Source of the DNA: Chrysoporthe austroafricana
Lineage: Eukaryota; Ascomycota; Sordariomycetes; Diaporthales; Cryphonectriaceae
Length of the DNA stretch: 64,000 nucleotides
Direction of reading: 5' to 3'
Assembly: GCA_001051155.2 (NCBI GenBank)
Contig: JYIP02000005.1
Coordinates: 62,001-126,000 of the forward strand
Both the position numbers and the translations under genes were made by a program. Below the pieces are notes generated by a model. The model was given only the letters and a program-made list of their open reading frames with translations. It ran no database searches and was not told where the DNA came from. Shown here one piece after another: positions 58,626-64,000 of the stretch (positions are counted from its first letter, which is position 1; each line of letters starts with the position of its first letter).

Positions 58626-59599
58626 ACGACGCTCTTTTCTATAAAATAAGCCATTTAACTATACTTAGCGCTTAATAAATCCTTTTAATTAGCATTAAAA
58701 CAAATATAATTTCTATTTATAAATATAAGATATAATGCTTATAAAGCTAAAAGATATTAATATAATGCTTAGCGAAACCCAGGCTATAAGAGACTATTTA
58801 CTATTTTTAGCAGTATAAATATTTATAAAGATAAATACTAGCCCGCTAAAAGCATTCAGGGTTCCAGGCTTAAATAGTATATTAATAGAAAGAGTAGAAA
58901 TTAGACGAAAATTCTTACAGAAATAAATAAAATAAGACTTAATAATAATTTTTCTGGAATTTAAATTAAAGCAACCCAGTTCCAATAATTCCATAATAGC
59001 AGAATGAAGCGGCAATAAGCAAAAATGGAATATATTAAAAGAAAGCCTTTAATCTCTAGAATGAAATAAAAATTCCCGGTAGCATAAGAATGCTAGCTAA
59101 AATATTCCAAAATGCCTTAGCAGCTGCAATATTATAATAAGCAAGCATATTATTAGCTTGAAAGATAGTATTGCTATAATTTATTTTTATATAATAAAGT
59201 TAGCTGATTTGCTAGGAAGCTTATGCATTATTAGCTTCGATTTATAATTATAAAGGAATATTAATTAAGATTATATTATTCGGTTCCGGGAAAACGGATT
59301 TAGGAAAATAAATCTTGCATTCTATTTTCAAGTTTCTTGCTATATAATTAAATTATAGCTTCAGAAGGGTTTAGCATTTCGGTTACTTTTTTCGTACCGC
59401 TTTCTTCCCGTAAGCTATTCTAAATATAAATACTGGGTATAAAGTTCTGCTATTAATACGCTAAGCCTTTTCTTATAGTCGTTTGCTCTGCTATACTTTG
59501 CTTCTATTTCCTATTCTTTTATACTTTGCTAAACGCTATACCCTTATCGGACCTTTGCGCCTTATGCCTTTGATTTCGTTTTGTTAATAAAAAGGCGAA
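58626..59599. other. AT-rich RIPed stretch, weak minus-strand frame
   Basis: On - at 58,794-59,015 a stop-free frame reads SAIMELLELGCFNLNSRKII and NILFKPGTLNAFSGLVFIFI. It is suggestive of a membrane protein fragment but too short to assign. Nothing else recognised. Confidence 0.3.
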
Positions 59600-62500
59600 T
59601 CCGGGAACGGGTCTAAATAAAAAATTAAAGAAGTATTCCGAAAGGCAATCGAAAACGCTTTCAGACTTATTATATATATAAATATAATCGATAAAAATCT
59701 ATAGCTCTCGAATAAGCTTCTATCTATCCGATATTCGGAAAGAATCGAACCAAGCAATAGATATAATAAAGCGCAATACCCCCTTTATAATATATAGAAT
59801 TACTAATACTAATAGCATCTTCTCAAGCAATATATAGTCTAGAACGATAATGCATTTAATAGTTTTAATATAATTTATCCTTTCAAATATTACGCTTTAT
59901 ATATTTACTGCTTTGCTAGTAAAGAATCGGACGATAGAATTAAACGAAAAGTAAATCTGTATCGTATTAAGCTAATTCATATTATTTTTTCCGAAATTGA
60001 GCAAGTCCGGATATATTAATAGTTAGCGGAAAATATATATACGCATTAAAGCATACTTATCCGGATTAATACGTAAGCTAGCAAAATTGGTTTATATAAA
60101 GATATTTTTCGCAGCTATAATAAGGTAAAAATACTTATATTTCGGCATAAGCATTTATTTTCTATTTACTTCCGGCTTGTATTATATCCTGCTATTTACT
60201 ATAACGGATTAAGAAGAAAATGCTTTTGCGGAATATTTCGGTATATTTCGCATTTCATTTAATTCGACTTGTAAAAGCGCAAGCGTTAGCTATATTCCGG
60301 CTATATTGGAATATTTTAGCTTAAGAAATAAATAGCATAGCTTCATTTCTTTAAAGCATTTTCTAATTATCGTATAAATTTCAAGAATCTCTTTATCGAC
60401 TTATATATCTATTTACGAACTCGCTCGCATTACAAGACCGGCCGTAATAGCGATAATAAAACTTTTATAGCGCTTAATTCTGCTATTATTTCCAATAGTT
60501 TCGATTTCGGTTGCATTTAGCCTTTGCTTAAAGCAACGCTCGATATCAATCCTAATAAAGCGCTTATCTGAAATCAAGTTTATAATGCTATCGCTATATC
60601 AATTACGCTTCCAGTCGCCTCTGCTTTCGAATATATTCTTCTTTAAATAGCCCCGCTTTCTTTCAATATTACGCTAGTTACTTATTCTATAGCGTTATTG
60701 CAAGCTAGAAAAGAGCAAATTAAGAAGATATTAAATTAAGCCCTGCTATATAAAATTAGAAATTATATTTACCGAAACGTAAACGGCTTTTTTGGGAAAT
60801 ATTTTAAAAAGCAATTATAGATTTAGCAATACAAAAATATTTACGAATCGGTTAAATCAAATTATATTGATAAGCGATAAACTAATTTCCCCGATCTTTT
60901 AATACAAAATAGCATTTATATATAGCTATTTCAGTTTCAGAATAACTTTTTCCTCGATATACTAAATATTTATTATAGCATTAAGGATATTAGCAATATA
61001 ACGGGTAGCGAATATAAGCGGCAGCTCGATATTTTTTATTAAAGCTAAATATATTAAAACCGAAAAGCATAACTGGAAAAATATATATATTATCGGAAAG
61101 CATAAGCAATTGCATTAAAGGCTTAAAGAATTATTATTATAGCTTTTTTACTATATATATAATTTGTTTACGAGCTAACCGATTTGTCGGTTTGTATATA
61201 AATTCTTCTTTTATAATATTATTATAAAGTTTTGGATCTTTAATAAATCCGGCTTTTATAATTCCGGCAAATTCGATATTTACGAAAAGCCCGAAAGATT
61301 TATCGTTTCTCTAGCTAAATATATATATATAAGCGATAAAGAGTTCGATTTCGATATTTTTATTAATTACAGAAATACTAAATATACGATTACCTTTAAA
61401 TAGGATATAAATAACAAGAAGAAGAAGTTATAGCTTAAACTGGAGCCGTTTATTAAGCAAAGAGCAGTAGTTTGTCGTAATATAATTATTTTCCGGATAA
61501 CCGATTATAATAATATTATAAAGTTCTCTTGAATTTCGGATAAATAGCTTCCCGAAACGGATTATCTGAAGCTTGCTTATAATAAAGGCGTTAAAGGCAT
61601 TGCGCGGTTCATTAGATACTAAAGCATTACAAGCATTGCCAATTTCCGTAACGGTTTAACTTTTGCTTATCCGTAAATTATCCGTAACGAACTTAATAGC
61701 AAGGATTCCCGTTTTTTCTCTTTGCAATCGTTCCGGCTCTTACTAGTTAGCAATGCTAAGCTATATAATAGATCGAATAGCTTGCTTGGGTCTTTAATAC
61801 GAAGCCGATTACGAAAGCGAGCATTTATTAATAATAATAGCATAATTGCATTCAAGAGGCAAAAAAGTAATAGCTAAGCTTCGGGATTCCGTTACGAGCT
61901 AAATTCCGCTTCTATAAATAGTTTATATAAGCCGAATTTTAAAGCATATAATAATCGCCAGTTTAGCTACCTTATTATCTTTCCTTTAAGGCGAGCTTTT
62001 AATAGCTTTACTATTTTATTTAAGCTATTTATTGCTTTCCGAAACGTTATTAAAGCCTATCGCTCTTTATATTTAGTTGGCAGGATTCTATATAGAGATA
62101 TTTCGGAAAATAATATTATTATTACAAATTTATATATTGCTAATGGATTTGCTAGAATGCTAATCGATTTTAACCTGGCTAAGTAAAGAAGTAATAGCAA
62201 GTTAAATGCATGCTATTTAACTAGTATAATAGAGTTTATAGCTATCGAAATCTTGCGGAAGAATATATATACTTTCCGATACGATTTAGAATCCTTCTTT
62301 TACATTTTCCTCTGAATTTGTATAAGAAAAGCTTAAAAGCGAAAATTCTTTTGCAACCCCAAATCGAAACTATATATATCTAATAATATCTTGATATAGT
62401 AATATATAAGCACTTTTTCCCAAATTGCTCGAAATAAGTACGGATTAATATATGCTAGCCCTTTCGAAAAGATTTTAGCCCAGTTTCCGCTATTTTTTAT

Positions 62501-62660
62501 ATATATCAAGCCCTTATATATTAAGTTCCGTTAAACGCTATTTCCTTTATTGCCCGAAAATATTTTGTTTATCGGTATGCTAGAAAAGCTAAAGCTCTTA
62601 TATAATGCTATTATCGGCGAATTTAATAAGGCGATATTTAATATAAAATAATTTTACGAA
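59600..62660 (+). pseudogene. RIPed FunK1-type fungal protein kinase gene
   Basis: FunK1 kinases are a large, fungus-specific family of Ser/Thr-type kinases, often multi-copy in mycelial ascomycetes. The core lies in one frame from about 61,150 to 62,650. It shows FDIYEKPERFIVSLAKYIYI (61,274 onward), KQRAVVCRNIIIFRITDYNN (family: VVCRGTTCFR), KLAYNKGVKGIARFIRY, SITSIANFRNGLTFAYP, then LFIAFRNVIKAYRSLYLVGR. The catalytic loop is ILYRDISENNIII (62,085 on): His is Tyr, but the Asp codon at 62,097-62,099 is intact. LIDFNLAK at about 62,162-62,184 replaces the family's IDFDLA. Last comes EFIAIEILRKNIY and YDLESFFYIFL (family HDLESFFYVL). The N-terminal part near 59,880-60,000 is in another phase, so introns or indels exist. 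Stops are mainly TAA/TAG plus a TGA at a Trp site near 62,313. Confidence 0.9.
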
Positions 62661-63150
62661 TTTTAGTATTTAGCAATGCTAGTAATAACGTTATATAGCT
62701 ATTTTAAAGGCAGGCATCTAAGTAAAAGGTTTCGAAAGGAAAGAAGTATTAAGAATAAATTATTATTATTAGTTTTCTTGAAATTCCAATTAGCATTATT
62801 CTTGAAATCTTTGAAAATTTATTCTTGCTTTTAATATTGCAATACTGCTATATAAATCAGCTTCCAATTTATACAAATTCTGCATATAATTAATAAAGTA
62901 ATTAAAAAGATTGAATATTCTATTAAATATATCGAAAAGTACCCGATTAGCAATATTTACGATATAATTAAAGCAATTTATAGCAATAATACTTTTAAAC
63001 TTAAAATTATTACAATTAAGATATATAAAAAGTAAGGATATAATCTTATACTGCTGCCTTCTAGATTTCAAGCTTTCTAGCTTTTTTATACCTTAATTGC
63101 TATTATAATTGATAAATATTATTTGCAATTAATTAATCAAAACCGTTATC
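62661..63150. other. AT-rich RIPed stretch after the kinase relic
   Basis: A 91-codon minus-strand open frame (62,796-63,071) rich in Asn, Ile and Phe reads YIVNIANRVLFDIFNRIFNL and YMQNLYKLEADLYSSIAILK; it could be a coding relic but matches nothing I know. Confidence 0.3.
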
Positions 63151-63159
63151 CGAAATTAT

Positions 63160-63275
63160 AACCGATTGCATAATTCAATAATAAAGCGTTTAATTATTTG
63201 ATTGCTATCAAAAAGTCTTAAGTTCGAATCCCGGTATAGCTATATATAATTCAGGATCGCAATTTGATTTTTTAT
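63160..63275 (+). other. possible tRNA-derived relic (box A/box B-like, SINE-like)
   Basis: AGTTCGAATCCC at 63,221-63,232 fits a Pol III box B/T-arm. About 60 bp upstream, ATTCAATAATAAAGC (near 63,166-63,180) resembles a RIPed D-arm (GCTCAATGGTAGAGC). TTTGATTGCTATCAAAA looks like an anticodon arm with GCT or a mutated GCC, and a T-run near 63,266 could end transcription. The distance between D-arm and anticodon arm is too long by about 8 nt and stems do not pair well, so it is not a working tRNA. Confidence 0.35.
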
Positions 63276-64000
63276 ATTTTTAATATTATATATACCGATT
63301 CGCTTTTTTTCTCTGGAAATAATTAATTTTCGTTATAAATTGCTTTAAAATTATAGGATTATTAAGCAAAATAAGCAATTATTAATAGAAAAAAGGAAAA
63401 GAGGTTTATATAGCTATAAGAGTAAGAGATATTATAATTGAAAAGAAAATAACTTATTGAAATTAAAAAAGTTCGGGTATAGCTAGAAACTGAATAAAGC
63501 AATAGAAAAAAAGAGCAGCTTATAAGGATTCGTAATATAAATGCTGCTATTAATTAACAAACGTATTACTGCGCATAATCTAGCAGAAAAAACTTGCGAA
63601 TAAATATTTATGCGGCATAATTCCGGTACCTTTTCGGCATTTATTCGATCCTAAAAATAATAACCGAATTCTTGAAAAATATCCCAAGTATTTAAATTCA
63701 AATAGCCTTACAAATCTATTAATTCGTTCTCTTATTATATATAATCGGGTCGATATGAAAGAATTCAAAATCGGGACTTATTTTATCTAGCTATAAAACT
63801 TAATCTTTAGCTTCAATTATAAGAGAAATAATGTTATTATAGAAAGGCTTGGGCGGGTTTTCAAGGTCGTATATAAATTTGATAAGCGGGAAAATCAAAT
63901 TCCGGTAATTATTTCGTTAGATAAGCTATATTTGATTCTGGAAAATTCCGGAATTACGATTGATAATCTTGCTTGCTTTGAAAAACCGTATTTATATATA
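63276..64000. other. right edge: AT-rich RIPed DNA with a coding-like end
   Basis: From about 63,800 to the window end, + shows a frame without stops: NVIIERLGRVFKVVYKFDKR followed by ENQIPVIISLDKLYLILENS and NLACFEKPYLYI. It continues past the window. Family unknown. 63,276-63,750 shows nothing clear. Confidence 0.35.

Noticed and set aside
63160..63240. Functional tRNA gene
   Set aside because: T-stem does not pair, the spacing between D-arm and anticodon arm is too long, and the flanks are RIPed.

Overview
The window looks like DNA from a filamentous ascomycete (Pezizomycotina). The evidence is small introns of about 47-115 nt with CTAAC/CTGAC branch sites, a Zn2Cys6 regulator, a FunK1-type kinase relic, a pogo/Fot1-like transposase and chromodomain Ty3/gypsy elements. 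It is sharply two-part. A GC-balanced island of about 9.2 kb (about 4,110-13,350) sits between very AT-rich DNA carrying the mark of repeat-induced point mutation (RIP). In the AT-rich parts stops are almost all TAA/TAG at expected Gln/Trp codons, changes between copies are transitions, and catalytic Asp codons have become Asn. No rRNA, intact tRNA or CRISPR array was seen. Calls rest on reading the sequence by eye; no search was run.

Layout. 1-4,100: 3' part of a RIPed Ty3/gypsy element, its LTR, and a 71-bp tandem repeat. 4,110-13,350: the island, all genes on +: a monocarboxylate-type MFS transporter (5,338-6,672), an amidase with several introns (7,181-9,280), a Zn2Cys6 regulator (9,629-11,085), the 3' half of a DHA-type MFS efflux pump as a pseudogene (about 11,200-12,110), then on - a broken pogo/Fot1-like transposase (12,183-13,349). 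Amidase, uptake-type transporter and regulator form a plausible small amide-use or accessory-metabolism cluster. 13,350-41,500: a stack of nested LTR elements. One LTR element (X) sits in the transposase; an LTR of a second type (E') sits in X; element b sits in E' with a CCAGA/CCGGA target duplication; element b' appears to have entered b's 3' LTR, with a later deletion; and a full-length 7.3-kb element C sits in b' with a GATAA target duplication. Then come a minus-strand element F, element E, and element D truncated at about 41,502.

41,500-64,000 has no gypsy sequence I can recognise. It holds RIP-ruined but readable host-type genes: a ferric-reductase/NOX-like oxidoreductase (about 51,130-52,910), a FunK1 kinase (about 59,600-62,660), two ankyrin-type genes (about 47,480-48,480 on - and 56,880-57,500 on +), an Asn/Gln-rich protein (about 49,050-50,180 on -), and several long unrecognised frames (for example 42,918-44,930 on + and about 54,450-56,640 on -). 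Several in-frame minisatellites (12, 24, 85, 102 and about 195-231 bp units) lie among them. RIP needs duplicated DNA, so this block was probably part of a duplicated or multi-copy accessory or subtelomeric segment.
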